The notes beneath the pieces were generated by a model. It searched no databases. It worked only from the letters and a program-made list of their open reading frames with translations, and had not been told where the DNA came from. A DNA stretch of 64,000 nucleotides from positions 1 through 64,000 of the forward strand of contig JACKEN010000008.1 of the NCBI GenBank assembly GCA_020632995.1, given 5' to 3'. This stretch comes from Deltaproteobacteria bacterium (GTDB taxonomy: Bacteria; Myxococcota; Kuafuiibacteriia; Kuafuiibacteriales; Kuafuiibacteriaceae). This document shows positions 25,891-36,438 of this stretch, piece after piece. The position numbers and the translations under genes were made by a program. Every line of letters begins with the position of its first letter. Position 1 is the stretch's first letter.

Positions 25891-28800
25891 TCACGGAGGC
25901 ATGGGCACCAGCATGGCGGCAAACCTGTCTGGGTGAACGACCCCCAGGCTCGAGAGCACCGCTCGGGCACCCTGGGCCTCCTTCTCGGCCTGCTCGCCTC
26001 CCATGAGCGTGGCTCGCTGGAGGCGAACCACGGCCTCGTCTGAGCGCATCTCCAAGGCCGCGAAGCCTCTGCTAGCCTGCTCCAACGACACCAGTGCGGT
26101 CTCTAGTCGACCCATGGCGGCTTCCGTCGCCCCTCTCATGGCGAGTCCGAAGGGCCGTGACCACGGGGAGCGCTCCATGAGGATGCGCCGTGTGTAGCCT
26201 CGCGCGATCCTCAGGAGTTTGCGAGACGGAGCGACCTGGGCCGAGAGCAGGGCCGCTCGGGCCATGTCGATGTGCGCGTCGAGGCGGAACTCATGGAGGC
26301 CGATCAGCATGGAGCGCCAGAGGCTTCGGAGATAGCGCCGCGTTGACTCCAGGGCGTGACGGCCCTCACCGCGGTAGAGCGCCACCTGGATGAGGCGATG
26401 AGAAGCCCACGCATCCGGCACTTGGAAGCCTCGGCTTGGCCAGCGCGCGATGGCGTCCTGGATGACGCGCGTCGCTTCATCGGGCTCGTCTCGGACCAAC
26501 TTGATGAAAGCCAGGGATGTCGTGGTGATCAGCGTGTCGATGAAGAGGTCTCCCCGATCCAGGGCGCCAGCCAGCACGCGAGTTGCGCGCTGGTGAGCCT
26601 GATTGAACTCGCCGAGCCGCAGGAGACTCGTTTGAATGAAGGTCTCGGATGTGTCTCGCTCCCAAGTGACGCCGAAACACTGGGTTCGATAGATCTCGTC
26701 AGCTTGCAGACAGCCTTGCAGGCCACTTCGCCACGCGCCCTCTAGCGCCTGCGCTACAGCGTAGCCGCCAATGGCCACGCCCAGCCCGTGGGGTTGACCT
26801 CCAGCCTGCGCGGCCTCCAGCGCGAGGGCGCCGATGCGCGCGGTGTGCCCACGGCTGAAGATCCCCAGCGCGCCCCGGTACGCGACCTCGATCCCCAATG
26901 CCCTGGCCAGTCGATAGGGATCGCCCAACCTCAGGCAGGTGAGGAGGTTGCGCGCCTGAAACAGCGCTCCGGTCACCGTGTCGCACATGCTCAGCATCTC
27001 GGAGACGTCCCAGAAGACGTCGGCACGAGCCTCGAGGACATGGTTTGGGCGCCGCGGGCCGAGACGGATGCCGCGAAGACCGATGAGGAGCGCTACCCAG
27101 GCCGTCTTCAGGAACGCCTGCCGCGATGACCTGGGCAGGCGCATCCCCACGTGCCTCAGCACGAGATCGAGGACGGCGTAGCCCTCGGTGAGCTGACCGG
27201 ACCCCAGCAGGAGCGCAGCCGCCCGGCGGAGCGCGTCGTACCGCTCGGCGCGGTCCAGGTCGTCCGCCAACCTGCGCCACTCCCCCGCGGCCTCGGGGCT
27301 ACGCCCCGCGTTCGCCAGGCCTTCTGCGAGCCTCACCCGGAGGCCGCGATGCGCTGCATCGGAGTGGCGTCCATGCTCCAGCGCCACGCGCAGGAATCCC
27401 ACCGCTCGCTCGAACTCGAAGTTCTCTGTGCACAGCGTCGCCGCGGTCTCCGCCTGCTCTACGGCCTCGGCCATCCTCTCCGCGTGGAGAAGGTGGGCCA
27501 CCAGCTCACGAGCGTCGGCTCCGAAGTCCATGAGCACGTCAGCCACTCGAGCATGTCCGAGTCGGATCTCATCCGCAGAGAGGTCCGCCATGAGAAGGTC
27601 CCGGATCTGGTCGTGGTAGGTGTCGAGCGCCGCAGTCCGGGTCCCGGGCGCCTCAGAAAGGAGCTGCTCCGCCAGGAGGATCCCGACGGCGCGATCCGCG
27701 GCACGCTCGTCTTCTACGAACCGCAGGATCATGCCCCGCGAGAGAGGGCGGCCGGCCAGCGCCACGGTGACCAGGAGGCGATTGGGCACCTCGCCGAGGT
27801 GGAGGATCCGCTGCCGGAGGCTCGAGCGGGGAGACTCGTCGATGTCGTACGACGGGGCGGCGCGCCGGGCCCGACAGAGCTCCAAGATGAGGAACGGATT
27901 GCCGTCGCTCTCCGCCTTGACGCGAGTCTCGAACTGCTCGTCACGTACGCTCTCGCCCAGCTGGCTGCGTACCAACGAGGTGATGTCCTCGGGGGCCAAC
28001 GCCTCGACCCGGATGGTCTCGAACGATGTGCCCACCGCCGACCACTCGGTGCTCCAGCGCTCCAAGATGTCGTCTACGTGGATGGGCTCAGGACGAAGGC
28101 TCAGCACCAACATCACGGCCGGGGCGTCTGGGGCGCCGAAGAGCATCTCCAGCATCGCGAGGCTGTCAGGTCCGGCCCATTGGACGTCGTCGATGAAGAT
28201 CGCGATCTCTCGGTCCTCCGCGAGCAGGCGGAGCACGGTCATGAGGCCGTTCATCGCCGCGCGGCGTAGGTCGGTGGGATCGTACTCATGCGCGTCGGGC
28301 CTGCCGTCCGCGCTCTGCACGAAGGTAGACCAGAGGGGGAACATGCGGCTGAGCGCGCTGAGTTCGTCAGGCGCGATGGCCGCGGCGACCTTGGGTGACA
28401 TCAGTCCGGCCAGCCCGTCGACCACGCCGTCCAGGGCCTCGAACGCCACCGTCTCGTTGGGCCGGCATCGGGAGGTCAGGACCAAGCCCCCCTCCGCCGT
28501 CAGGCGGCGGGTGAACCGGCTGATGAGGGTCGTCTTGCCCACGCCACCGAGCCCTCGTACACGAACCACTCGGCAGCCCGGCCGGTGGCGGGCTGTCTCC
28601 AGACGACCAAGCTCGGTCTCACGTCCCACGAAGGACTCGACCTTCGGTAGGGCCACCGACACGTCACCGAACGCCGATGCCAGCATGAATGGCGTCGGAC
28701 GCTCTGAGGGCGAAGGGCTCAGCAGGCCTTCGACCAGCCCCTGGAAGGGTCCCAGGCCTGCGTCAGCCTTGAAGGGCCTGGTCTTGGCCACGAAGACCTC

Positions 28801-29439
28801 CCCCACGGTGCCGGTGAAGGCGGGGCGGCCCAGCAGCGCCTCGTGGAGCAGCAGGCCGATCGCATACCAGTCTGCAGGAGGCCGCGCTGGGTGACCCGAC
28901 ATGACCTCGGGCGCCAGGTACTGAAAGGTGCCCGCGAGGTCCGCGTCTCTGTGCGCCTCCGGGCTGTCAGGATCGAGCATGGAGGACAAGCCAAAGTCCA
29001 GGACGACGACTCGACCGTCGGCTTCCAGCAGCACGTTGGATGGCTTGAGGTCGCGGTGGAGTCGTCTCGCGCGGTGGAGGGCATCGACGCCGGCGACGAG
29101 CTGTCCGAACGCTTCGTTGATCCTGCGATGGTCGTTGGCCAGGGAGTATAGGCACCGCGGCAGCTCGTCACCATCGACGTACTCCATCGTGAAGAAGGCC
29201 GTGCCACCGTCGGCGAACAGCTCGTACAGCTGCACCAGGTTCGGATGGCGCACCTCGGCGACGGAGCGGAACTCCGTCTTGAGATCGAAGATCCCCTCCG
29301 GGGACCGGAGCGCCAGCGTCTTGAGGGCGACGACCCGCTGCTCGAGGCGATCAAAGGCGCGATAGACCACGCCCTGGCTGCCCCGACCCAGCTCGGCCAG
29401 CAGGTCGAAGCGACTTGAGATCTGCAGCGGGTTGGACAC
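25891..29439 (-). CDS. Ser/Thr kinase fused to NTPase and TPR-like region (PknK-like giant regulator)
   Basis: The 1182-residue cytoplasmic protein starts with a complete kinase domain (about 12-265): GRGSQGVVY, VVALKTL, HRDLKPSN near 130, LDFGLSS near 147. An AAA_16/STAND-type ATPase follows (from about 275) with Walker A GLGGVGKTTL near 298 and Walker B IFIDDVQW near 416. The remaining 600 residues are helical and Ala/Leu/Arg-rich, TPR-like. No C-terminal LuxR helix-turn-helix is visible. Such proteins (PknK-like, common in Myxococcota) integrate signals by phosphorylation. The stop of the FAD oxidoreductase gene upstream is 3 bases away on the same strand, suggesting cotranscription. Confidence 0.88.
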   Translation of the reverse strand: MSNPLQISSRFDLLAELGRGSQGVVYRAFDRLEQRVVALKTLALRSPEGIFDLKTEFRSVAEVRHPNLVQLYELFADGGTAFFTMEYVDGDELPRCLYSLANDHRRINEAFGQLVAGVDALHRARRLHRDLKPSNVLLEADGRVVVLDFGLSSMLDPDSPEAHRDADLAGTFQYLAPEVMSGHPARPPADWYAIGLLLHEALLGRPAFTGTVGEVFVAKTRPFKADAGLGPFQGLVEGLLSPSPSERPTPFMLASAFGDVSVALPKVESFVGRETELGRLETARHRPGCRVVRVRGLGGVGKTTLISRFTRRLTAEGGLVLTSRCRPNETVAFEALDGVVDGLAGLMSPKVAAAIAPDELSALSRMFPLWSTFVQSADGRPDAHEYDPTDLRRAAMNGLMTVLRLLAEDREIAIFIDDVQWAGPDSLAMLEMLFGAPDAPAVMLVLSLRPEPIHVDDILERWSTEWSAVGTSFETIRVEALAPEDITSLVRSQLGESVRDEQFETRVKAESDGNPFLILELCRARRAAPSYDIDESPRSSLRQRILHLGEVPNRLLVTVALAGRPLSRGMILRFVEDERAADRAVGILLAEQLLSEAPGTRTAALDTYHDQIRDLLMADLSADEIRLGHARVADVLMDFGADARELVAHLLHAERMAEAVEQAETAATLCTENFEFERAVGFLRVALEHGRHSDAAHRGLRVRLAEGLANAGRSPEAAGEWRRLADDLDRAERYDALRRAAALLLGSGQLTEGYAVLDLVLRHVGMRLPRSSRQAFLKTAWVALLIGLRGIRLGPRRPNHVLEARADVFWDVSEMLSMCDTVTGALFQARNLLTCLRLGDPYRLARALGIEVAYRGALGIFSRGHTARIGALALEAAQAGGQPHGLGVAIGGYAVAQALEGAWRSGLQGCLQADEIYRTQCFGVTWERDTSETFIQTSLLRLGEFNQAHQRATRVLAGALDRGDLFIDTLITTTSLAFIKLVRDEPDEATRVIQDAIARWPSRGFQVPDAWASHRLIQVALYRGEGRHALESTRRYLRSLWRSMLIGLHEFRLDAHIDMARAALLSAQVAPSRKLLRIARGYTRRILMERSPWSRPFGLAMRGATEAAMGRLETALVSLEQASRGFAALEMRSDEAVVRLQRATLMGGEQAEKEAQGARAVLSSLGVVHPDRFAAMLVPMPP

Positions 29440-29442
29440 CGC

Positions 29443-30555
29443 CTAGCGTCTCCGAAGGTGGATGCACTCGATGCCTTCGTCACCCGGCAGCAGGAGATCT
29501 GCTCGCGCACGATCCAGGAGCCTGCTGCGGAGCCACTTCGGCCTGTATAGGCGTCGAATGAAGGGCAGCCCATCACCGCGGACGCCTTGATGGATGGACC
29601 ACGCGGCGAGCACGCCAGAGATCGCAGAGCTACCTCCACGCTCCAGTAGCCACCGGTTGACGAGCGAACCGCGCACCCAGGGGAGCAAGTGTTGCTCCAG
29701 GAGGGTGTTGTAGTCGACGCCCTCGTCCAGGGCCCGGCCGGCGAGCCAGCCGGAGGTGAGGGCGGCGTTGATCCCGAACCCCCAGAGGGCGTCCTGGAGG
29801 CCCGCGCACTCGCCTACCCAGAGCGCCCCGTGCTGCACGTAGTCAGGCCGCAGGCCAAACTGCCCGTAGCCTCCAAACTGCGGGCCGCAGCGACGCACAA
29901 AGCCTGGCATCAGGGACTCCATCGCGGCGAGGGCGCTCCGCAGACACGGCCGGGGCCCTGTGCCCGAGCTCAGGACCGTCGCGGCGACCACGCCCTGACC
30001 GCCGGAGCTGACGAGGTAGAAGTAGCCGTGGGGGACCGCGGGGTGACCGACCCACATGACGCACCGGTCCTCGTCGGTCGCGGCCTCGATCTTCGCGCCG
30101 ACGACGAAACCGGTTGGGTGTCGAGGGCCCGTCGCGACCACATGGCAGTCCTCGGGGCGCGCGGTCGCGTCGAACTGGATCTCGACGCCGAGGGCGAGGG
30201 CCTCGTCCTTGAGGGCGGTGTCGAGGCTCTCCGGCTGTATACCGCGCCTCACGATGTAGCCCGCCGGGCGCCGAGAGGAGATCCGATGGAGTCGTCCAGA
30301 GGGTGCCACCAACGTCGCCCTCGTCATTGGCTTGACCCAGGCACCGTCGGGGACGAGTCCCTGCTGACGGAGCTGCTGCAGAGTATCGTGCTCAGACGAC
30401 CAACTCTCGATGCACTGAAGATCGCCGTGGAACCTCGACCCGCACTGTGAGCGCCGCTCGAGGACCACAACCGCGTGACCGCGCCTCGCGAGGGTGATTG
30501 CCGTCGCGAGCCCAGCGAGGCCACCTCCGAGAACCCTGAACCTATGGCCACTCAC
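29443..30555 (-). CDS. FAD-dependent oxidoreductase, geranylgeranyl-reductase/FixC-like
   Basis: A flavoprotein of about 370 residues with an N-terminal dinucleotide-binding motif (VLGGGLAGLATAITLARRG, then VVVLER) and a second FAD-contact motif, LWVGECAGLQDALWGFGIN, in the last third. This resembles the GD motif of geranylgeranyl reductase and UbiH/FixC-type enzymes, which reduce or hydroxylate isoprenoids or lipids. GTG at 30555 is preferred because GAGGGG lies 6 bases upstream; the frame also contains ATG at 30576. It is divergent from a phytoene-desaturase-like gene with only about 40 bases between them, so the two likely share control and a pathway. The substrate is unknown. Confidence 0.75.
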   Translation of the reverse strand: MSGHRFRVLGGGLAGLATAITLARRGHAVVVLERRSQCGSRFHGDLQCIESWSSEHDTLQQLRQQGLVPDGAWVKPMTRATLVAPSGRLHRISSRRPAGYIVRRGIQPESLDTALKDEALALGVEIQFDATARPEDCHVVATGPRHPTGFVVGAKIEAATDEDRCVMWVGHPAVPHGYFYLVSSGGQGVVAATVLSSGTGPRPCLRSALAAMESLMPGFVRRCGPQFGGYGQFGLRPDYVQHGALWVGECAGLQDALWGFGINAALTSGWLAGRALDEGVDYNTLLEQHLLPWVRGSLVNRWLLERGGSSAISGVLAAWSIHQGVRGDGLPFIRRLYRPKWLRSRLLDRARADLLLPGDEGIECIHLRRR

Positions 30556-30594
30556 GGTTGCCCCTCGGGAGGTCATAGCGCATCATCCTCGGAA

Positions 30595-32517
30595 ATGGGA
30601 GAAGCACCCCAGAAGAAGAAGGTCGCGATCATCGGAGCTGGTCTCGGTGGGCTCAGCGCGGCTTGGGCGCTCCTGAGGTCAGAGCGTTTCACGGTGGACA
30701 TCTACGAGGCGCAGGACCGGCCTGGTGGAAAGGGGCGCACCCACCGAGATGAGCCCGAGTTTGCGCCCATCGAACACGGTCTGCATGCGTTTGGAGGCTA
30801 CTACCACAACACCTTCTTCTTGTTGAGGAAGGTCCTGCAGGGCGGCGTCCGCGACCACCTGAAGCCGCAGCACGAGGTCGAGTTTCCGGTCATCCGACGT
30901 GACGCGGAGACCATGGTCACCCGCCGGTGGTCGCCGTGGGAGGAGGAGGACGAGACTCCGGGTTGGGATGAATACATGCGGTATGAGGCGCCGGTGGCGG
31001 AGCTGGTCGCGCGGCTGTTCGAGTACCTGCAGCGCCTCAGGAGTGAGTTTGAGTCGACGAAGTCGCGACCGATGGTCGACATGGGCAGGCTGCGCCGCAA
31101 GGATCTCCCTGGGAGCGTGGCGAGGCTCATCGAGGCCCACCGCTCGAACGCTGGCTCAGGCTTCCTGCCTGGACCCGACCGAGATTTGACCGCGCTCGAT
31201 GTCGCCGCGCGAATCGCGCGAGGCCTCCCGGGTCAGCCCCGGAGGTCCTTCAGCCCGGATGAGCGTGGCGCCCTGGCCGCGCTCGCCAGGTGGAGTCTCG
31301 GTGAGGGACGTGTCGCCTTTGCCGAGGGACCGGTTGGTGAGCCGGAGCTGCTGGAGGACGCAGAGCGGCTCTGCCTGGCCTGCGCGGTGGGCATCCTGGC
31401 GACCCGCGCGGACCGCAAGGGTCTGCAGTCGCTGGACTGCCTCGACTTCCGCGAGTTCCTGCGGCGCTATGGTGGCGAGGGGGTGGAGGAGCTCGGCCTC
31501 GTCCGAGGTATCTATGATTATGTGTTTGCCTACAGGGGCGGAGATCGCGACCGACCTGCGCTCGCCGCTGGGGTGGCCATTCGGATGATCCTCCTCTTCT
31601 TCCTGGACTCTCGAGGTGCCGTCCAGTGGCACATGGTGGACGGCATGGGTGACTCGGTCGTCATGCCGCTCTATCAGGAGCTCACGAGCTCGAATGACTG
31701 CCGGTTCCACCACCACCATCGCCTCGTGGAGCTCGTGTGCTCGGACGGCGCTGTGGCTGAGCTCCGCTTCAAGCGTCGATCACACGCGCTCCCCATCGTA
31801 AGTGATGAGGGGGATGCGAACCGGTGCTACTGGGGCGCCCTCCAGATCTCAACGGATGGGCATGAAGAGGTGACGAAGTCCGACTACGACGCCGTAGTGT
31901 TGGCGATCCCTCCGCTGGCCCAGGCGGGGGTGGTCCCGGAGAGGTTGACCCGCGGGTGGGCCAAGATGATGGGGCCAGAGCTCTCTGTCCAGACGCTCTC
32001 GGCTCAGCTCTGGGGTCCGGACGCCCAGGAGTTCGGGAACGTGATTCGGGTGGGTGGCGGGTGCGGGTTCCCGTCCGTGGCGGACATGTCTCATCAGCTG
32101 GCGTCTAGCAAGGTCGAGGGAACGGATCGGCGGCTCTACTTCTTCGTGGAGGCTACGGCCGCAGGGGGCGTCACTGAGGCGTCTGTTCGTCAGCGAGTGC
32201 GCGAGACAGCGGGCTTCGAGGGCTACGATCCTGACCGCATGCACTTTCAGCAGAACTCCGACCCGTCTGACCTCTACGTTCTCACCCCACCAGGTCCACG
32301 GTGCGTTCGACCGGGCGCTCGAGTCCAGGGAGCGTCGAACCTGGTCTTGGCCGGCGATTGGGTGCGTACCGGCTTGGGTTTTGGGTGCGCGGAGGCCGCG
32401 GTGGCCTCCGGGTTCAACGCCGCCAATGCGCTGCGGAGGCAGTACTTCCCAGGCGATGAGCTCCTCCCGGTGTACAACGCGGGTGGGCCATTTCGGGAGT
32501 GTCAGGATGACCAATGA
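30595..32517 (+). CDS. FAD amine-oxidase-fold enzyme, phytoene-desaturase-like
   Basis: The 640-residue protein has an N-terminal Rossmann motif (VAIIGAGLGGLSAAWALL, then DIYEAQDRPGGKGRT) and a C-terminal FAD motif (NLVLAGDWVRTGLGFG near 581, followed by AEAAVASG). This is the plan of phytoene/carotene desaturases, hydroxysqualene dehydroxylase and related flavin amine oxidases. It is longer than typical CrtI (about 490-500), with an insertion in the middle. ATG 30595 is chosen because it lies just before the Rossmann motif; ATG 30544 is also in frame. The next gene overlaps its end by 11 bases. It probably desaturates or oxidises a polyene, isoprenoid or lipid chain. Confidence 0.78.
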   Translation: MGEAPQKKKVAIIGAGLGGLSAAWALLRSERFTVDIYEAQDRPGGKGRTHRDEPEFAPIEHGLHAFGGYYHNTFFLLRKVLQGGVRDHLKPQHEVEFPVIRRDAETMVTRRWSPWEEEDETPGWDEYMRYEAPVAELVARLFEYLQRLRSEFESTKSRPMVDMGRLRRKDLPGSVARLIEAHRSNAGSGFLPGPDRDLTALDVAARIARGLPGQPRRSFSPDERGALAALARWSLGEGRVAFAEGPVGEPELLEDAERLCLACAVGILATRADRKGLQSLDCLDFREFLRRYGGEGVEELGLVRGIYDYVFAYRGGDRDRPALAAGVAIRMILLFFLDSRGAVQWHMVDGMGDSVVMPLYQELTSSNDCRFHHHHRLVELVCSDGAVAELRFKRRSHALPIVSDEGDANRCYWGALQISTDGHEEVTKSDYDAVVLAIPPLAQAGVVPERLTRGWAKMMGPELSVQTLSAQLWGPDAQEFGNVIRVGGGCGFPSVADMSHQLASSKVEGTDRRLYFFVEATAAGGVTEASVRQRVRETAGFEGYDPDRMHFQQNSDPSDLYVLTPPGPRCVRPGARVQGASNLVLAGDWVRTGLGFGCAEAAVASGFNAANALRRQYFPGDELLPVYNAGGPFRECQDDQ

Positions 32518-33241
32518 GACCTGGGTGTTCCCTGATTGTGAGGCTTGGAGCGTCACCATGGCGCTGGCGCCGACCGGGTTGCCGCAGGCATGGATCAAGC
32601 CGATCACGCAGGTGGTTCCCACCGCGACACCCACGTCGACGGTGCGCTTGTGGCTCGCGCGCTACCGCGGAGCACACAGGCAGGGGGTGGAGCACCAGAC
32701 GTACGACTATGTCGAGCTGAGCATCGCGAGCCTGGTCTTGGTTGGTGGGGTTGCCTATTGGCACCTCCCCATGATCGTGGTGTCGAACGAGGAGATCGCC
32801 AGGGTGGGTAGGGAGGACTTCTTCTTTCCAAAGGTCCATGACGCCGCCTGTTGCCTGACGAAGAGGCCGGGCGACCTGCAGTTCTGCTGGGGCTTCGATG
32901 GGCGCGCTGCACGAACCGTGGGCCTCAGGAAGCTCGTACGCACGTCGGAGTTGACGCAGGAGGAGTTGGTCCGGCGGCTCAACCAGCACTACGCTGGCCA
33001 ACCGGTCCTGGTCGACGCGCTCTCGAGCTTGGCGAGTCGAACGCTGCAGGTGCAGTGTGGGGGGCAGCGGCGAGCTGTGCTGCAGACCGAGCTCGTCGAC
33101 AAGATCAACCTATACACAGGCAGATTCGAGCGAATCGGAGTCGGAGGTACCTACCTGGAGGGCCTTCCCAGCACGGGGTGGATCAGCCACTACAACTTCA
33201 GGATGACCATGGTCGCGCTCCCTCCAACTGAACCGCTATGA
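32507..33241 (+). CDS. Acetoacetate-decarboxylase-fold protein
   Basis: A 244-residue protein that starts inside the end of the desaturase-like gene (11-base overlap). The segment VVSNEEIARVGREDFFFPK near 88-105, after a stretch of beta strands, matches the acetoacetate decarboxylase superfamily signature (GRE..G.PK), whose Lys forms the Schiff base. Classic decarboxylases have a Lys pair at this point; here the following residue is Val, so chemistry other than acetoacetate decarboxylation is possible. Superfamily members also act as aldolase-dehydratases. Coupling to the desaturase-like gene suggests both act on the same substrate. It converges with the UbiB-like gene, overlapping by 6 bases. 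Confidence 0.7.
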   Translation: MTNETWVFPDCEAWSVTMALAPTGLPQAWIKPITQVVPTATPTSTVRLWLARYRGAHRQGVEHQTYDYVELSIASLVLVGGVAYWHLPMIVVSNEEIARVGREDFFFPKVHDAACCLTKRPGDLQFCWGFDGRAARTVGLRKLVRTSELTQEELVRRLNQHYAGQPVLVDALSSLASRTLQVQCGGQRRAVLQTELVDKINLYTGRFERIGVGGTYLEGLPSTGWISHYNFRMTMVALPPTEPL

Positions 33242-34439
33242 GGGCGCAGGCGCCTCCCGTCGCTGGAGCTCCTCGTGGAGGATGGCTCTGGCGGGGATCG
33301 TCGCCCCCATCTGTTCAAGGGTAGAGTAGAGCAAGAAGACGGTCCGGTTCAGAAAGAGAAGGTCCCGATACAGACCCGGCTCTGGGTTGGAGCGCACGAT
33401 CCTCAAGAACTGCGACCGGCCCGCTCTGGCCAGGCCACGAGCTGCGCCGAAGTCGAACAGCGGGCCCTTCAGGGGCAGCAGGAGCCACTCGAAGAAGGGC
33501 TTCACGGCGGTCTCGAAGACTCGATCAGCGTCCTCGCTGCTGAGCTGACCGAGGAGGCCGCCCTCGAATGCCAGCTCGAAGAGGTTCACCGGCGCATCGC
33601 CGAGGAGCCCCCGGAACAGCCGGGCGATGAGGGCGGCGAAGGGCGGATCGACGGCCTTGGTCGCGCCGAAGTCCACCAACCCCACATCGCCGCTGGGCGT
33701 GAACAGGAGGTTGCCAGGGTGGAGGTCGGCGTGGACTCGTCCAAGGGAGAAGAAGCTCCGCCAGAAGGTGCGGAGGACCAGGCCGCCTGCCCGGTCTCTC
33801 GCCTCTGGGTGCTCGAACTGCGCCCGACCCAGGTGGTCGCCTTCGAGGCGGCTGGCCACGAGGAGCCTGGGCGTCGAGTGCTCAAGATACACGGTAGGGA
33901 TCGAGACGTGAGGGATGTCGAGGCGCTCGGCGAACCACGCCGTTTGGTGGGCCTCGTGGGTGAAGTCGACCTCCTCTTCGAGGCGAGCCGCCAGCTCATC
34001 CATGAGCTCCGCGAAGAACGCCTGGTGCCGCGGCAGGTAGCCAACACCACGCCGGAGCAGCGCCGTGTCCTCGCGGATCGCCTCGGCCACAGACGGATAC
34101 TGGACCTTAATGGTGACTTGATCACCGCCATGGAGAGTAGCCGCATGAACCTGCGCGATGCTCGCGGCTCCGAGGGGTGCCGGGTCAAGATGCGCGAAGA
34201 GGGCCGGCGGGTACTGCCGAAGCTCTTTCCGGAGGATCAGCTGCACAGAGGCGAATGAGAGCGGTGGGAGGTCGTAGAACAGCCTGCCGAGTTCGGGCTC
34301 GTCGGGGGTGTCTTCAAAGGCGAAGAACTGCGCGAGCTTCGCTGAGAAGCCCCTCCGTTTGGCGAAGGCGGCGCCAAAGCGTCGCGCGGTCGATCCTAGG
34401 AGCCAGCGCCCGAGCTGTGAGGCGCCATCGGGACCTCTC

Positions 34440-34453
<14 letters not shown>
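33236..34453 (-). CDS. ABC1/UbiB-family atypical kinase
   Basis: The 405-residue protein has the UbiB/ADCK landmarks. KLAQ near 39-42 corresponds to the family KxGQ motif with Gly replaced by Ala. The Ala-rich loop PLGAASIAQVHAA lies near 92, the ATP-site Lys in VTIKVQYP near 116, HADLHPGNLLF near 246 and LVDFGA near 262. UbiB proteins support ubiquinone or other isoprenoid/lipid synthesis and have atypical ATPase activity. Its position beside desaturase- and reductase-like genes fits a lipid or isoprenoid pathway. The N-terminal domain is short, and the membrane-anchor helices of E. coli UbiB are not evident. It overlaps the upstream TetR gene by 14 bases. Confidence 0.85.
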
Positions 34454-35303
<850 letters not shown>

Positions 35304-35473
35304 CAGATTGCTTGGTCTAGCAGGTCGCTTAGCGCGTTCCTAGGCCCCGGACGGTTGATCCCGAAGGGTGGATTCGGTTGTAGAGGAGAGTAGGCCAAGC
35401 CCTCGGCGGGCGGCAAGGTCGACGTTCTACTCGTGGCGGGCCAGGGCTTTCAGAGGCTTCACCTGGAAGATGG
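35304..35473. other. Intergenic region upstream of the immunity-gene remnant
   Basis: No intact gene is recognised. It carries the upstream region of the minus-strand TetR-like gene. A short GGCGGGCGGCAAGGTCG-like stretch near 35412 resembles the end of the toxin-like gene (GGCGGGCGCTGGAAGGTCG), so a scrap of that gene may precede the partner-gene remnant. The match is too short to be sure. Confidence 0.35.
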
Positions 35474-35733
35474 AGGTCCACAAGAAGTCTCCGAACACGA
35501 CGACGGATCGATTGGGCGGCCGAGAAGAACGCGGATCCGCGCTCTTGACGAGGCCCTCCGCCCGAGAACGCCCACCTGCTCTCGAAACCAGACTACGACT
35601 TCGGTCGCCTCTTGAGCCTCGACCTGCGGGAGCACGACGACGGCTTCGGCAGATCCTGGAGCATTTCTCTGCTGCGGCTGGCCCGATACGCCATGGGCCC
35701 TCAAGTGCTAGGATGACGCCCAGTTGAGCTGAC
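35474..35733 (+). pseudogene. Decayed copy of the small partner (immunity-like) gene
   Basis: Aligned with the partner genes at 10524 and 17658, this stretch keeps long blocks of sequence: CGATTGGGCGG, GCCCACCTGCTCTCGAA, CAGATCCTGGAGCA, then the TGGCCCGA end. Several indels break the frame, so that only pieces such as LRQILEHF can be read. The preserved GATTGGGCGG block matches copy 1 (10524) rather than copy 2. There is no intact start and no large partner gene, which makes it an orphan remnant of a third locus. Confidence 0.8.
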
Positions 35734-35740
35734 CCGCTCC

Positions 35741-36385
35741 CTACGACGCCTGCTCCACGTCCTCTTCCAATGAGTCCTCGGCCTCACGAATGATCTGGTT
35801 CAGCACCAGCGGCATGTCGATGCCATCACCCTGCGCCTTGAAGTCCACCGAGCCAATGATGCTCATCGACAGCGCCTCACCCAGCGCATGATCGAGGAAC
35901 GTCGCCGCCACCGCGAAGCGCTTGTCATCGTCGGCCGCGGCGAGCTCGCGGTGGATGAACTGCAAGTGGTATTGCCCATGCAGGTTGCGCACGTTCAGGT
36001 GGAGCCCGGTCAGGTCGATGCCGTGGACCGCCTTGGTGAAGGCGAGGGCGGCGTTGAGGGGCTTCTGCTGGCGGCGGCTGTGCACCACCCAGGTGTCGAA
36101 GGAGGGTGCCATGGCCACGAAGTGATCGATGACCTTGGCCACGTTGTCGTCGCCCTCGGGGGTGAAGGTCAGCTCGCCTCCGAAGGTGCCCTCGGTCACC
36201 TCGTAGACGAAGCTCAGGTTGCGACTCCGGAGGGCGTCGTCGAGGATGTCGGTGACCCGGCCCGGGCGCCTGCCCGCCATGATCTCGAGGATCTCGGCGT
36301 GGTGGTCGGCGAACCACTGCCAGAATCCGCGGAAGTCTGGAGTTCCCTGGGCTTCGGTCATCGGCAGCGGCTCCCTGGGGGCCAT
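35741..36385 (-). CDS. Hypothetical cytoplasmic protein
   Basis: A 214-residue protein that I do not recognise. It has no signal peptide or membrane segment. Residues about 15-110 look alpha/beta, with FRGFWQWFADHHAEILEIM and FDTWVVHSRRQQKPLNAAL. Residues 110-205 contain LNVRNLHGQYHLQFIH and an acidic C-terminal tail (EAEDSLEEDVEQAS). ATG at 36361 (9th codon) is an alternative start; neither has a strong ribosome site. It stands between the orphan partner-gene remnant and psuG and is not obviously in an operon. Confidence 0.6.
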   Translation of the reverse strand: MAPREPLPMTEAQGTPDFRGFWQWFADHHAEILEIMAGRRPGRVTDILDDALRSRNLSFVYEVTEGTFGGELTFTPEGDDNVAKVIDHFVAMAPSFDTWVVHSRRQQKPLNAALAFTKAVHGIDLTGLHLNVRNLHGQYHLQFIHRELAAADDDKRFAVAATFLDHALGEALSMSIIGSVDFKAQGDGIDMPLVLNQIIREAEDSLEEDVEQAS

Positions 36386-36438
36386 GCTTTCTTCGGCTCG
36401 GACCCCGCGTCAAGGCGGGCGCCTGACCGGGAGGGCTG

